Assembly (NCBI GenBank): GCA_013407085.1
Contig: JACCGJ010013258.1
Span: 157,862 to 221,861, forward strand
From: Atriophallophorus winterbourni
Lineage: Eukaryota > Platyhelminthes > Trematoda > Plagiorchiida > Microphallidae
Direction of reading: 5' to 3'
DNA: 64,000 nucleotides
The notes under the pieces are model-generated. The model was given only the letters and a program-made list of their open reading frames with translations. It did not search any database and had not been told where the DNA came from. The position numbers and the translations under genes are program-made. Shown one piece after another: positions 28,031 through 42,199 of the stretch (positions are counted from its first letter, which is position 1; the number at the start of each line of letters is the position of its first letter).

Positions 28031-30331
28031 TCACAGTTAACACATGGTTGGCGAACAGTATATTGTTTTTAATAACCTCATTTGTATTCATTTTAACCAC
28101 ACAATCCAACCGGGATTGTAAGCCAAAGAGTTAAGTAAATCGAAACGGCACGCTTTGTGTTCAGTCTACTTTTGATATTGCTTTTACGAAATACACTACA
28201 AACGATTTTACCGAAAACAGTTCCGCTCACAGCCACAGACAAAAAGTGGAATATCAATGCCTTAATCGTGATTCAGCGTTTGCGGAACAAGTTTTAGATA
28301 CGGGTCAAAGCTCCGATTAAGACAATGTGTAAATATTGAAAGTGGGTAGCAAACATCATCATAGTTTTAGTCAGAATGATTGACAAATATTATACTGGAC
28401 AAAGCAATCTAGAAAATGGCAAAGGTAAATAGTTTTTATTCACTTCATACAGAATAGTTTATTTGATATTCGTTCTTTTCGAAACAGATCAACATTAGCA
28501 CCATGTGTTATATTTTCACGAATGTATGGAGCTGTGATCACTATTAATGTATTGACCTGGATACAAATTAGGTATAAAATTGAACACTGGTAGTGGTCAT
28601 TCATACGAAACGTTAAACAGCATAGATGTAATACAAATGTTTAGGCTGTAAGTTAAATTTATTCATGCGCGTTGACTGGCAAAGATCCTTTTCTTGCAGA
28701 ATTAAACGTTTATCCTAAAACCGATCTATCTAATGGCAGTCACATTTGTCAGCATTATGAATGCACGATAGGTCTTAAGCTTACACCAGTTGATTTATAT
28801 GTAATTTTCCAAAATGTTGTGAGTTCTCGAACGAATGATGATGACACCCATGCTCCGCTTACAAACGCGATAGCTCATTAACTCTCAGTCAGTGGTGCAC
28901 CACAATTTCATATAACGGTGCAACAAAACAAAATTCGGTTATTGTATGAATCTTTCATCTTTTCAAAAGAAAGGCGTTCAAGGTTTCTCAAACGTTAAGA
29001 GAAAAACATTATGTATTTGCTTGCAACGTGGCGACCAAGTGCACCAACGATTCAGCTATATGCTTCATTGTGGTAAAATTGATTCAGTTTAGACAATTAC
29101 CAATGCGCTTTGTACATTCGTGCAAAAGTGTTATTTAAATCATGATATATTGCCCTTTTACAATTTACAGTGCGAAATGTGAATAATACCAATTTCGTTT
29201 TTGAAAACCAATATTTTCGCATAAAATAAGTGATAAGAGTATTTCTTTACATAATTGTGTCATCATATTTAATGCGTGATCCACGAAATGTTCGGCAAAT
29301 AAATTTCATGCGAAGTTTGCCAAATCAATCGTGCAAATTACGGTGAATAACGACAAAATGATTGACTGATATTAGCAGTTAAGAAATATAATAGTAAGCT
29401 ACTCTCAAGTAAACAAATTTCATGCACACATTTAAAGTCGTAACTTCATCGTACAATTCCATCACCAGATTTACACAGCGTGCAGTACATTAGTGCATCT
29501 TGTGATAGAATGCAGCGACGAAAAAAACGACAGTAGGCGCACCGAAGGGCGATTTAAAGGCGCATAGAGCAGGGTTATCCAAAACGTATTGTTACAAGCC
29601 ATTTCAGGGCAAGTGTATTGCAAATGTGAAGCAATACGTATAATATTAAACCAGGCGTCCATTCGCGTAAAGTGTATGATAGAGAAAAATATCCATTCCG
29701 TTTTGATGCACTTCAAAGTTCAGGCACCTTTCTCTAGCAGTATTAACATCATTTACCGTATAATACTCAATGTATGTTTGTGTGTTTACCTAGAGCAGAC
29801 TTCCATGGACTTTTACGCTTGAATCTATCAGACCGAAAACGTTCCTGGAGACCGACACCGGATTAGAGGGAATATAAGTTTCTATGTCGTGATTCCGAAA
29901 TTATGAAACACGTTTCAGATACTAGTGACAGCTCCGAGCTGAATATTGTGGAATTATTAGGACTGGGTAATAAACAGCAAAGCGTGAACCTACTCACGTT
30001 GACGTCGACTTTTTAAGTCAGGTCGGCTGGCGTATATTCAGGTGGACGCAGCAATCTAGCAAACGGCATTGATGTAATCTTAAGTATTTGTTATACACAA
30101 TATACATACTGGTTAATGGATTTTTGTTTTCTTGAAACAACCTCAACATTTTGTCAATTCTTTATTTTCTTTTACGAATGTCAGGCGCTGTGTAAACGAA
30201 CCTTGTCCGTCATCACATTTACCAGTTTAACGTTGATAAAATTTAGGTGGAAACTCGATCATTGATCGTCGTCATACCGAGAAGGTTGAAACAACTTATG
30301 CGTGATATAGGCTGTTTAGTTGTAACGTAAT

Positions 30332-30360
30332 TTTAGTGGTGGGTGTTGACCACCACTAAA
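30332..30360. other. Perfect 11-bp inverted repeat (hairpin) in the satellite unit
   Basis: TTTAGTGGTGG, a 7-nt spacer GTGTTGA, then CCACCACTAAA. The same structure recurs exactly at 31,689-31,717 and 33,388-33,416. A mismatched version occurs at 35,099-35,127. It lies just before the unit anchor. Confidence 0.85.
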
Positions 30361-30380
30361 TTATGTTAACTTTTCCAGAC

Positions 30381-31737
30381 TAGAAGCCTTTTCTTGCAGG
30401 AGTAAAACGGTATTCAAAAACTCATCTATCTGATAGCACTCACATCTGTTAGCATTACGAATGCAGGATAGGTCTTAAACATAAACCAGTTGATTTATAT
30501 TTCATTTGCCGAAATGTTGCGAGTGCACGAACGGATGATGATGACACCCACGCTCCGCTTACAAACGCGATAGCTCACTAAGTCTCAGTCAGAGGTGCAC
30601 CACAATTTCATATAACGGTGCAACAAAACAAAATTCGGTTATTGTATGAAGCTTTTATCTTTTCAAGAGAAAGGTGTTCAAGGTTTCTCAAACGTTGATA
30701 GAAAAACATTATCTTGCAACGTGGCGACCAAGTTGATTCAGCTATATGCTCTTATGTGGTTGAATTGATTCATGTTAGACTATTACCAATGCGCTTGATA
30801 CATTCGTGCAAAAGTTTCATTTAAATCTAGATATATATTCGTATAATAATGCACAATCGTGCAAATTACGAATAACGACAAAATGATTGACTGATATTAG
30901 CAGTTAAGAAATATAATAGTAAGCTACTCCCAAGTAAACAAATTTCATGCACACATTTAAAGTCGTAACTTCATCGTACAATTCCATCACCAGATTTACA
31001 CAGCGTGCAGTACATTAGTGCATCTTGTGATAGAATGCAGCGACGAAACGACAGTTTTAAAGGCGCATAGAGCAGGGTTATCCAAAACGTATTGTTACAA
31101 GCCATTTGAGGGCAAGTGTATTGCAAATGTGAAGCAATACGTATAATATTAAACCAGGCGTCCATTCGCGTGAAGTGTATGATAGAGAAAAATATTCATT
31201 CCGTTTTGATTTCAAAGTTCAGGCACCTTTCTCTAGCAGTATTAACATCATTTACCGTATAATACACGTTTCAGATACTAGTGACAGCTCCGAGCTGAAT
31301 ATTGTGGAAATATTAAGACTGGGTAATAAACAGCAAAGCGTGAACCTACTCACGTTGACGTCGACTTTTTAAGTCAGGTCGGCTGGCGTATATTCAGGTG
31401 GACGCAGCAATCTAGCAAACGGCATTGATGTAATCTTAAGTATTTGTTATACACAATATACATACTGGTTAATGGGATTTTTGTTTTCTTGAAACAACCT
31501 CAACATTTTGTCAATTCTTTATTTTCTTTTACGAATGTCAGGCGCTGTGTAAACGAACCTTGTCCGTCATCACATTTACCAGTTTAACGTTGATAAAATT
31601 TAGGTGGAAACTCGATCATTGATCGTCGTCATACCGAGAAGGTTGAAACAACTTATGCGTGATATAGGCTGTTTAGTTGTAACGTAATTTTAGTGGTGGG
31701 TGTTGACCACCACTAAATTATGTTAACTTTTCCAGAC
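30381..31737. repeat. Short satellite unit with internal deletions
   Basis: This unit lacks about 345 bp relative to its neighbours through three gaps. About 175 bp are lost near 30,842, about 22 bp near 31,047, and about 147 bp near 31,262. The rest is nearly identical to adjacent units. Confidence 0.85.
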
Positions 31738-34700
31738 TAGAAGCCTTTTCTTGCAGGAGTAAAACGGTATTCAAAAACTCATCTATCTGATAGCACTCAC
31801 ATCTGTTAGCATTACGAATGCAGGATAGGTCTTAAACATAAACCAGTTGATTTATATTTCATTTGCCAAAATGTTGCGAGTGCACGAACGGATGATGATG
31901 ACACCCACGCTCCGCTTACAAACGCGATAGCTCACTAAGTCTCAGTCAGAGGTGCACCACAATTTCATATAACGGTGCAACAAAACAAAATTCGGTTATT
32001 GTATGAAGCTTTTATCTTTTCAAGAGAAAGGTGTTCAAGGTTTCTCAAACGTTGATAGAAAAACATTATTTGTGTGCTTGCAACGTGGCGACCAAGTGCA
32101 CCAATGATTCAGCTATATGCTCTTATGTGGTTAAATTGATTCATGTTAGACTATTACCAATGCGCTTGATACATTCGTGCAAAAGTTTGATTTAAATCTA
32201 GATATATATTCCGTTGTCAATTTACTGTGCAAAAAAAGAATAGTACCAATTTCAGTTTTGGGAAACTAATATGTTTGCATAAAATAAGCGTTAAGACTTT
32301 TTTACATAATAGTGTGATCATATTTAATGCGTGATCCACGAAATGTTCGGCAAATAAATTTCATGCGAAGTTTGCCAAATCAATCGTGCAAATTACGGTG
32401 AATAACGACAAAATGATTGACTGATATTAGCAGTTAAGAAATATAATAGTAAGCTACTCCCAAGTAAACAAATTTCATGCACACATTTAAAGTCGTAACT
32501 TCATCGTACAATTCCATCACCAGATTTACACAGCGTGCAGTACATTAGTGCATCTTGTGATAGAATGCAGCGACGAAAAAAACGACAGTAGGCGCACCGA
32601 AGGGCGATTTGAAGGCGCATAGAGCAGGGTTATCCAAAACGTATTGTTACAAGCCATTTGAGGGCAAGTGTATTGCAAATGTGAAGCAATACGTATAATA
32701 TTAAACCAGGCGTCCATTCGCGTGAAGTGTATGATAGAGAAAAATATCCATTCCGTTTTGATGCACTTCAAAGTTCAGGCACCTTTCTCTAGCAGTATTA
32801 ACATCATTTACCGTATAATACTCAATGTATGTTTGTGTGTTTACCTAGAGCAGACTTCCATGGACTTTTACGCTTGAATCTATCAGACCGAAAATGTTCC
32901 TGGAGACCGACACCGGATTAGAGGGAATATAAGTTTCTATGTCGTGATTCCGAAATTATGAAACACGTTTCAGATACTAGTGACAGCTCCGAGCTGAATA
33001 TTGTGGAAATATTAAGACTGGGTAATAAACAGCAAAGCGTGAACCTACTCACGTTGACGTCGACTTTTTAAGTCAGGTCGGCTGGCGTATATTCAGGTGG
33101 ACGCAGCAATCTAGCAAACGGCATTGATGTAATCTTAAGTATTTGTTATACACAATATACATACTGGTTAATGGGATTTTTGTTTTCTTGAAACAACCTC
33201 AACATTTTGTCAATTCTTTATTTTCTTTTACGAATGTCAGGCGCTGTGTAAACGAACCTTGTCCGTCATCACATTTACCAGTTTAACGTTGATAAGATTT
33301 AGGTGGAAACTCGATCATTGATCGTCGTCATACCGAGAAGGTTGAAACACCTTATGCGTGATATAGGCTGTTTAGTTGTAACGTAATTTTAGTGGTGGGT
33401 GTTGACCACCACTAAATTATGTTAACTTTTCCAGACTAGAAGCCTTTTCTTGCAGGAGTAAAACGGTATTCAAAAACTCATCTATCTGATAGCACTCACA
33501 TCTGTTAGCATTACGAATGCAGGATAGGTCTTAAACATAAACCAGTTGATTTATATTTCATTTGCCAAAATGTTGCGAGTGCACGAACGGATGATGATGA
33601 CACCCACGCTCCGCTTACAAACGCGATAGCTCACTAAGTCTCAGTCAGAGGTGCACCACAATTTCATATAACGGTGCAACAAAACAAAATTCGGTTATTG
33701 TATGAAGCTTTTATCTTTTCAAGAGAAAGGTGTTCAAGGTTTCTCAAACGTTGATAGAAAAACATTATTTGTGTGCTTGCAACGTGGCGACCAAGTGCAC
33801 CAATGATTCAGCTATATGCTCTTATGTGGTTAAATTGATTCATGTTAGACTATTACCAATGCGCTTGATACATTCGTGCAAAAGTTTTATTTAAATCTAG
33901 ATATATATTCCGTTGTCAATTTACTGTGCAAAATGAGAATAGTACCAATTTCAGTTTTGGGAAACTAATATTTTTGCATAAAATAAGCGTTAAGACTTTT
34001 TTACATAATAGTGTGATCATATTTAATGCGTGATCCGCGAAATGTTTGGCAAATAAATTTTGAGCGAAGTTTGCCAAATCAATCGTGCATGGCGTTTAGA
34101 AATTACAGTGAATAACGACGAAATGATTGACTGATATTTGCAGTCAAGAAATATAAGAGTAAGTTACTCCCAAGTAAACAAATTTCATGCACACATTTGA
34201 AGACATAATTTCGTCGTCCAATTCCATCACCAGAATTATCCAGCGTTCAGTACCTAAGTGTACCTTGTGATTGAATGCAGCGACGAAAAAACTGAGATTG
34301 GGCGCACCAAAGGGCGATTTTGAGGCGCATAGAGCAGGGTTATCCAAAACGTATTGTTACAAGCCATTTGAGGGTAAGTGTATTGCAAATGTGAAGCAAT
34401 ACGTATAATATTGAGCCAGGCGTCCATTCGCCTGAAGTGTATGATAGAGAAAAATATCCATTCCGTTTTGATGCACTTCAAAGTTCAGGCACCTTTCTCT
34501 AGCAGTATTAACATCATTTGCCGTATAATACTCAATGAATGTTCGTGTGTTTACCTAAAGCAGACTTCCATGGACTTTTACGCTTGAATCTATCAGACCG
34601 AAAACGTTTATAGGAGACCGACACCGGATTAGAGGGAATATAAGTTTCTATGTCGTGATTCCGAAATTGTGAAACACGTTTCAGATACTAGTCACAGCTC

Positions 34701-35640
34701 CGAGCTGAATATTGTGGAAATATTAAGACTGGGTAATAAACAGCATAGCGTAATCCTACTCACGTTGACGTCGACTTTTTGAGTCAGGTCGGCTGGCGTA
34801 TATTCAGGTGGACGCAGCAATCTAGCAAACGGCATCGATGTAATCTTAAGTATTTGTTATACACAATATACATGCTGGTTGATTGGATTTTTGTTTTCTT
34901 GAAACAACCTCAACATTTTGCCAATTCTTTATTTTCATTTACGAATGTCAGGCGCTGTGTTAACAGACCTTGTCCGTCATCACATTTACCAGTTTAACGT
35001 TGATAAACTTTAGGTGGAAACTCGATCATTGATCATCGTCATTCCGAGAAGTTTGAAACAACTTATGCGTAACATAGGCTGTTTAGGGGTAAGGTAATTG
35101 TAGTGGTAGGTGTTGACCACCACTAAATTATGTTAACTTTTCCAGACTAGAAGCCTTTTCTTGCAGGAGTAAAACGGTATTCGAAAACTCATCTATCTGA
35201 TAGCACACACATTTGTTAGCATTACGAATGCAGGATAGGTCTTAAACATAAACCGGTTGATTTATATGTCATTTGCCAAAATGTGGTGAGTGCACGAACG
35301 AATGATGATGACACCCATGCTCCGCTTACAAACGCGATAGCTCACTAAGTCTCAGTCAGAGGTGCACCACAATTTCATATAACGGTGCAACAAAACAAAA
35401 TTTGGTTATTGTCTGATTCTTTTTTCTTTACAAGAGAAAGATGTTCAAGGTTTCTCAAACGTTAAAAGAAAAACATTATTCATTTGCTTGCAACGTGGCG
35501 ACCAAGTGCACCAATGATTCAGCTATATACTTCGGTGTGAATAAATTGATTTAGGTTGGATTATTACCATTGCGCTTAGTATATTCTTGCAAAAGTGTCA
35601 TTCAAAACATGATATGTTTTTTGTTGGTAATTTACTGTGC

Positions 35641-38300
35641 AATATATCGATAGTACTATTGTTGTTTTCGAAAAATTATAAGACATTTTACATAATTGTG
35701 GCCTATCACAAGATGCATTATTGGACGGCTTACATTATCAAACAGCGGCATAAAAGATCAATTTATGTTAATCTTTATCTTTTTCAAGCGCTTGCTGAAC
35801 CCTATCCTTTAGTGCTTTCCTAATGAGTTCGAACAGCACGACACATGTCGTATAACGTGTGCGATTCATGGAGATGCATGCAAGTGTGCCTTTAGTTAAT
35901 GATCATGTGTTCTAATGGATTCGACTTATAAGTTACATCATTAGGTTGAACAGGTTATTCGTACAACGTCATCCGACGCTGTCTAACATACTTACTTGTT
36001 GATGTTCCTGGTGCATTGGTTCCTGGAAAATACAGCAAAGGACAAAACAAGAATAATGATTCTCAAATTCTCAAGGTTCCTAATGTTTAAATATATAGAA
36101 ACCTATGAGCTGAGTTAATAACTTATCAAAATGTCTGTTTTAAACATCATGTTTGAATAACTCGTCCTTTGAGATTTATTTTAATGATTTCATACTTTTA
36201 AAGAAACATGAATATTGCAGTCCAAACAATCTTCTCAGCAAAGACAGATAACAGAGTTAACACACACGGGTAACACTCAGGTAACTGAGCTAACACAGAT
36301 GACCAAGGTAAACACAGGTAATATCTCAACACAATTAAACTTTCACAACACGGAAACACCCGGTGCACTCCTCATAATTGGACAGTACAGCGATGGAGTG
36401 ACGGTTTACCGATACATCGAATCATTTTACGGGATTAAGGGCTTCTATTTGGGCTTTATGGTGACGATACTCAAATGCGACCAATGATTAGTTGAGAAAT
36501 TACATGCGATGCATGTATGATGCTCGCATGATTTAAAGTGAAGATAATCGTAACATATTTTATTTATTAAGTACGTTGTCGTTAACTAGAACGTATTTTT
36601 TCGAGATTTGATTAGACCTATGTTCTACAGATCATACATGCGCAGTTCCGTTTATTAATATTCTGCTATTTGAAACACATGTTGATTCTGATACTAATGT
36701 TCTTTCCTAATGAAGGCTCACAAAACGAAACCCTTAATGGAATGTGAATTTTTGTTCATAGACATATGTCCAAACAGGCTATATGGTTGTGGTTCTTCGT
36801 ACCCACCCAATGCAACCGCGCCATACTAACGCAAATTGTTTTCGATTCTTTCAAGTATTAATCTCCTAGGCATACTGATCTTACACCACATAACTGTTGA
36901 CTGCAAACAGCAGGAAATCCTTTCATAGGGTGTCTGTTTTTCATTAGATTGCCATTATATGAACCTCCATGTGTCATTGTCATTTTACGCTTCAACAGAA
37001 TGTGGTATATTCCTTATGAATTATAAGAATTGAACAGATTTGTATTCCACCATAGCATGTGCATTGCAATTATTCTCAATGTTTTCATCATCTTGAGGTG
37101 TATGCTTATTTGCCTTTTTTAACAAAAGAATTTAAAAGACGTTTTTCCCGATGTTTAACATTGAATGCAATGAGGATACTTGCGTGTACGACTTCGAATT
37201 TTATTTCAAGCCTTGCACTGTTATTGGTTTCGTTTTTTATAGTATCTTATTTATGGTTGTGTGGTGTATGCTACTGAAGGATTGCTTTTTTAGATGAATC
37301 GGAGACGCTTGGTGTTGAATGTGCTGTTATTGATGAGGGAGGACTGTCAGCAAAATTCAAACAAGAATCAAATAACAGACGAAGCGATTCCGGATAAAGG
37401 CCCGGAATAGATTAGAAAAACATATCTAACATTATCATACAAAGGCATTTCCTTATATCAATCTTCCGCTAATTCAAGTGCATTCAGACCATGATCCTAC
37501 AGTCAGGATTTGGTATGTGTGTTTTTTGAAATGCATGCATATTAGCCTTCGTGTTTCTGTCATTTCAATCATCAACATGGGGATTTTATTTTTCGTATGC
37601 TGTAGAACAATTGAACAGGTTTTTTATTGGACAAAAAGCTGCGGAAAATGAAAACACCATGCAATTGTGATGTACATTCGTGGATGACATCAACCGAAGG
37701 AGGTCGGTAAAAGACGTCTTCTACCCAGGATAAACAATTTTCGTTTTTTATCATTGCAGTGCAACCATTTAGAAATAGAAAATGATGAATCAGAATGCAT
37801 TTAGTGATTTTCTTCGAAGAGGAACACGTCCTAATCGATCCAACAGGAGAATATTTAGTAATCAGTGTTGCATTAACTTTTTGCACAAAAATAATTAATC
37901 ATTTAGCACACTGTAGGATAAGCGTGCAGTTACAATAACAGAATAGAAAAACATTTTGGGGCAACCATCAAACTGAACGTTTGCTTGAAACCTTTGTGCT
38001 TGTGGTTGGTGAACCGATGATGAACTATTTCGAACATAGGAATAGAGCTGTGATTGAACGTTTAGCTAAACCACCACAACCCTGGACCCATAATATATAG
38101 AATCCAATATTTATCAACAAAATAACGGATTAGTGTTTGACTAATGATTTGAAATGTACCGTCGTTAGATCTTCAAATGCTCCGTAGTTAATACACCTAA
38201 TATGTAATTAACGGTAACTTGAAAAGTAGGATCGTTAGTCTTTGCAAATAATGGTCGTTTTCTGAAAGATCTACTCAATAGTGAGCTGCAATTACAAATT
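35641..38300. other. No gene recognised
   Basis: Unique-looking AT-rich sequence. A plus frame at 36,215-36,487 contains an imperfect short repeat of GTAACA/CTAACACAG words (about 36,245-36,340) that yields a Thr/Gln-rich peptide, probably chance. Segments near 37,640-37,720 and 38,590-38,690 resemble each other. Confidence 0.35.
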
Positions 38301-38339
38301 CAACCATTATGCAGACCGCACTTGCGGTAGAAAACATTT

Positions 38340-38540
38340 GCAAATGAAATATGGAAGCTCTTGGCATAGATCCGGCCAGTTTGGAAGAAATAGATCTTGA
38401 CCGCTTACATAGGAGGCATTTTGTAAAGCGTTGCCTGCAAGTTATGTAGGAGCAAATAGAGCTCACAGCTGCTGGACGCAGATCATTCCGCCAGCGTGTA
38501 ACAGATGCAATACAACCGCGATCAGAATTTTTTGCCAGCG
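38340..38540 (+). pseudogene. C-terminal scrap of an RTE-like LINE
   Basis: The plus-strand frame reads MEALGIDPASLEEIDLDR, then HFVKRCLQVM, stop, and beyond it ELTAAGRRSFRQRVTDAIQP. The spacing of LGID, a short linker, DR and a V.RCLQ block matches the C-terminal motif seen in the RTE-like element at 24.5 kb (SLDIKPASWKELAFDRS...VNRRLQ). About 65 codons remain, with one stop. Confidence 0.5.
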
Positions 38541-38559
38541 CTGCGCTAGAAATTGTTTT

Positions 38560-41500
38560 TCAAGAATCAAACTCCTTAATCTTTACGAAAGCTGCAGAAC
38601 ATGAACATTCACGCGATTGTGATGTACATACATCGTCGACATCGACGAATGTAGGCCAACAACCACAACTCATCATCAGGACACCAGATAAATGATGCCC
38701 ACTCTAATCAGTTAGCTTTCCGCGTGGCATTCCAGTTCGTTAGACAAATAGCTCTGAATTGGTATCCGCAGTGGTTACCGTTCACCCAAACAATAATCTT
38801 CAAAATGTGCGCAATGTATTATAGTAAAACAAATCCGGATAATATCAGCAACATTGGTGAATAATATGCGAGAATATACCAAATTAACATAGCTTATTCT
38901 GGGCCTTATAAAAACCTACATAAAACACACCGTAAATAGAGGTTTTGAATTTATGGAAATGTTATCGCTATGCACGCACATCAATTTTTGTATTTATTGC
39001 AAAGTGTTTGTTATCTGATTTTTAATGATTATGAATCCACACAAAACAATGTTTAATGCTGTATAAGTTAAAAGCATGGGTCAAAATCTCAACGTACTGG
39101 GTGCTCCTAAAATAAAGAAAAAAATAATGGTTTTCAAAGTAATACCTCAATGCCTCTGTCACAGTCACATTGCATGACAATTCGAGACACACTAATATAT
39201 GTGACACGATAAAATTACTAATACGTAACCGATTTCTGGCTGTTTACCATCATTTGTTTGATAAAGTGATACTACGTCTTGCTGAGCTTATATCAGCAAA
39301 AAGAGTTTTATACAATTTTATAATTGGAAGCTAGGGTAAATTGCGTTGGGACATCATAAAAAAGGCTTTTTCACAATTCAAACAACAAACTGTTGAGAAA
39401 ATACCATCGTTATATTTCCTGGCATCCACTGCAATGGATGTGAAATTATGATGCTTTTTCTATTTTTAAAACACAAAGCGTAAACTTTTTCATATGAGCA
39501 AATATAAAGTTTCCATATCTAACACTTTGGCAATACATGCAATAAATACGCTCAAAATAGTAATTTTCTCGAGCTTGAAAACCTGAATAATATTCTACTT
39601 TCTGATAAAAATGTTGTACGGTGAAGGGCATCCTAATTTAATAAAATTCAAAATTTTGATTGCTTCCGTGATCGTTCAAACTGTCAACTTTTTTTGTTCA
39701 AGTGTTTTATTCTGTATCCGAATTTCATCATGGGCATACCGTGTTTGATTTTTATATATTGTGAAATTGCCGAGATGCTATAAAAATCAGACAGCTGGTT
39801 TAATTTTTTCATGTCGCGTCTCCCTAATGCATCATTGATCATTCAATTTGAGACGTTGAATTGATTTTGAATATGCGACCTGGATAAAAAATAACCAACT
39901 AGCAAATAACAACCCATGAATGCCAACCACATTTGTATTCCAGATGAAAATGGTCTGTAAAATATTAACCATCAATATATGATTTTAGCAAGTAAAAAAA
40001 AGGCTGAATTATTACAAATTGCACAAGCTGATGTCGTAGCTCAGATTAAAAATGAATCCTACTGAATAAAGAATGTGAGTTCCGTAAAGTCCGTGTAAGC
40101 GAAATCCTCATTATGGAGGTAGGTAATCTAAACTATAATTGCACTAATTTGTTAGTAGTTGATCGCATTTTGATTCATCAATAGCCATCATGAAAAGATT
40201 CTTGGTCCGGAACAGGTTGCGAACCATGATACAGCATTCGCATCATGAATTCGTAAAATGTTTTATTGTAAATCAAGCATAAGTGAGGCTTCGCTGAATA
40301 GATTGGTAATTGTGCTTCAGCATACATTCTGAGTAATTGAATTTTTATATTCTAATTTGTAAATGTACTGGAATTATTATTCAATGAAAGCTCACGGTTT
40401 GATTTTAGACGAAAATGTGTGAAATTAACCATATATTGGTTAATGCAGCTTAAGGGTTTGATACACGACATAATTCTCAAGTACCGATGAATCACAGATG
40501 TACGAAAACGCTTTCACAGTTTGATTGTGTGAGCCAGGATGTGAATCATTATCTGTCAATTGGGTCGATTAAGTGAATATGTTTATTTGTTTAGAACGCA
40601 ACCGACATCTCCACGTAAATATTCCTCAGTTGTTTTCAAATGATTGACAACATAGGCGCATTGTCTAACCGATTTTTCCTGCGCCGCGTTGCGAGTATGT
40701 GATTTGATCTACCCATACCGAAACAGCTTTGGTTACGTCTTACCTATCTGCTACGTTATTGAACTCACGAAAGACACATAATTATATCCTGCATCGTCGG
40801 TGTATAAATACGGAACTCTCAATTTATTCGTGAACAACAGTTGTTTTCTCAGCGAATTTAAACTGGTTAAATAACCACACGTTTTGCTTAATTACAACAC
40901 TCTGAACATTTTCAATTTTTGATATCGGGCCTGCTCACAGCCAAATGTGAATGCTGGTATTCATTCATATGTATCACGATTATGAATGTAATCCAGTCTG
41001 GTTATGTGTACTTTAGTTCTGAGCAATAGTGTCAAACAACCATTATTAATTCCATATAGATAACACATACACATGGTATTAGTCAAATCGACGATTGATA
41101 TCGTTCATGCCTGCTTGACTTGACACCCAACCTAATCATATATAACGGTGATCAGCATTGGAGAAAAATAGAGGTGGTGGTAAGGTTAATGAAAAGAAAT
41201 CATCATCAGTTTTCGAAGTAAGACCATTTTCGGACTACGTTTATGTGTCACATATATACCGTTACCAACATCTGCTATAAAGTATTGAATAATAAATTCA
41301 CTAAAGTTTTGTACAATAATAAATCATCGTAACAAAGTCGCTTTAGTTTAGCACGCAATCGATATATACGGGCTTGAATGGGTTTGCCGAATAGCTAAAC
41401 AAGCATATTACATGGAAATAAATTTCAATCCGCTTAAACGATTAACAATTTAACACTTCATTGTTAATTTAAAGAATCACAAAAAGTGAAGATATTAAGT

Positions 41501-41880
41501 TTATGATAATTTTGGAAGTTTTTATAACCTAAATATTAGTAATTGCTAACGCAATTCAAACAGTATACCAGGATAACTAAAAGATACTCACCAACATGAT
41601 AGATTATCAGTAAAACAAAACCCAAGTCAAAACGCATCTTTTTTTTCGTACAAAATACTCATAGTTAGTGTTGATAATATTTATATATGAATATTCGGCC
41701 AATCAATTATCATTTATTAAATTCTAATTTGATAGGAGGCCTTAGCTCCAATTTGATTGGAAGTTGAACCGTGTTCAACACATGAAGGTGCATCTCAGTT
41801 GAGATGGGTCAAATAATAGCGTTGGTTTATGAGCTCAAAATATATTTTTGTTATAATACAATGCTGCTGATCTAAAGATG
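38560..41880. other. No gene recognised
   Basis: AT-rich sequence. A fragment at about 39,222-39,260 (CCGATTTCTGGCTGTTTACC, then ATCAT) belongs to the 238-bp repeat family. No ORF with a motif seen. Confidence 0.4.
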
Positions 41881-42165
41881 TTTTGAAATACATTTCAGTT
41901 CAGTTCAGTTCAGTTTGCACAGAACAGTATGTCGCTAACAAGCCAATCGAGCGTCCAGAATTTCTTTCGGTGGAAAGCTGCAGAGAAGCACCCACCACTG
42001 CCAAAACGTATATTCTTTTTGTCTGTTTGAAATCTTCGCCGATCGCGAAGCCAAGAGATTATCCGGGTTGAACTTAGGAAGCACCGCGTTATAGCCGATG
42101 CTGGAAAAAGAAAAAGCAGTTTCTCTTCACCAGCACGGTGAGAGGTTAGCTGAAGTAGCATTGTG
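41880..42165. repeat. Possible short dispersed element, copy 1
   Basis: Starts with a TTCAG run. It contains CTCTTCACC, 5 nt, then GGTGAGAGGT near 42,122-42,147, a small inverted repeat also present near 43,570-43,595. The similarity between the two loci is limited to roughly 60-100 bp. Weakly supported. Confidence 0.35.
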
Positions 42166-42199
42166 TATAATAAAAATTAAAAAACACACAGAACTCTAG

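Larger units (their letters stand above)
28280..35640. repeat. Satellite-like tandem array, 1.7 kb unit
   Basis: Head-to-tail units. Using the word TAGAAGCCTTTTCTTGCAG as anchor, unit starts fall at about 28,677 (diverged form), 30,381, 31,738, 33,437 and 35,148, giving lengths of about 1,704, 1,357, 1,699 and 1,711 bp. A diverged partial unit precedes the first, and a partial unit ends near 35,640. Interior units are almost identical over hundreds of bases, whereas the first and last are clearly diverged. No unit encodes a recognisable protein. Short frames such as the one starting MKCIKTEWIFFSIIHF recur only because the DNA recurs. Confidence 0.95.

Noticed and set aside
29471..34587. Recurring 64-81 codon frames in the 1.7 kb units (for example the one starting MKCIKTEWIFF)
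   Set aside because: Both strands show such frames, they are short, they change or break between units, and they recur only because the DNA recurs.
36215..36487. 90-codon Thr/Gln-rich plus frame
   Set aside because: Short imperfect GTAACA/CTAACACAG repeats explain the composition; no start context or family.
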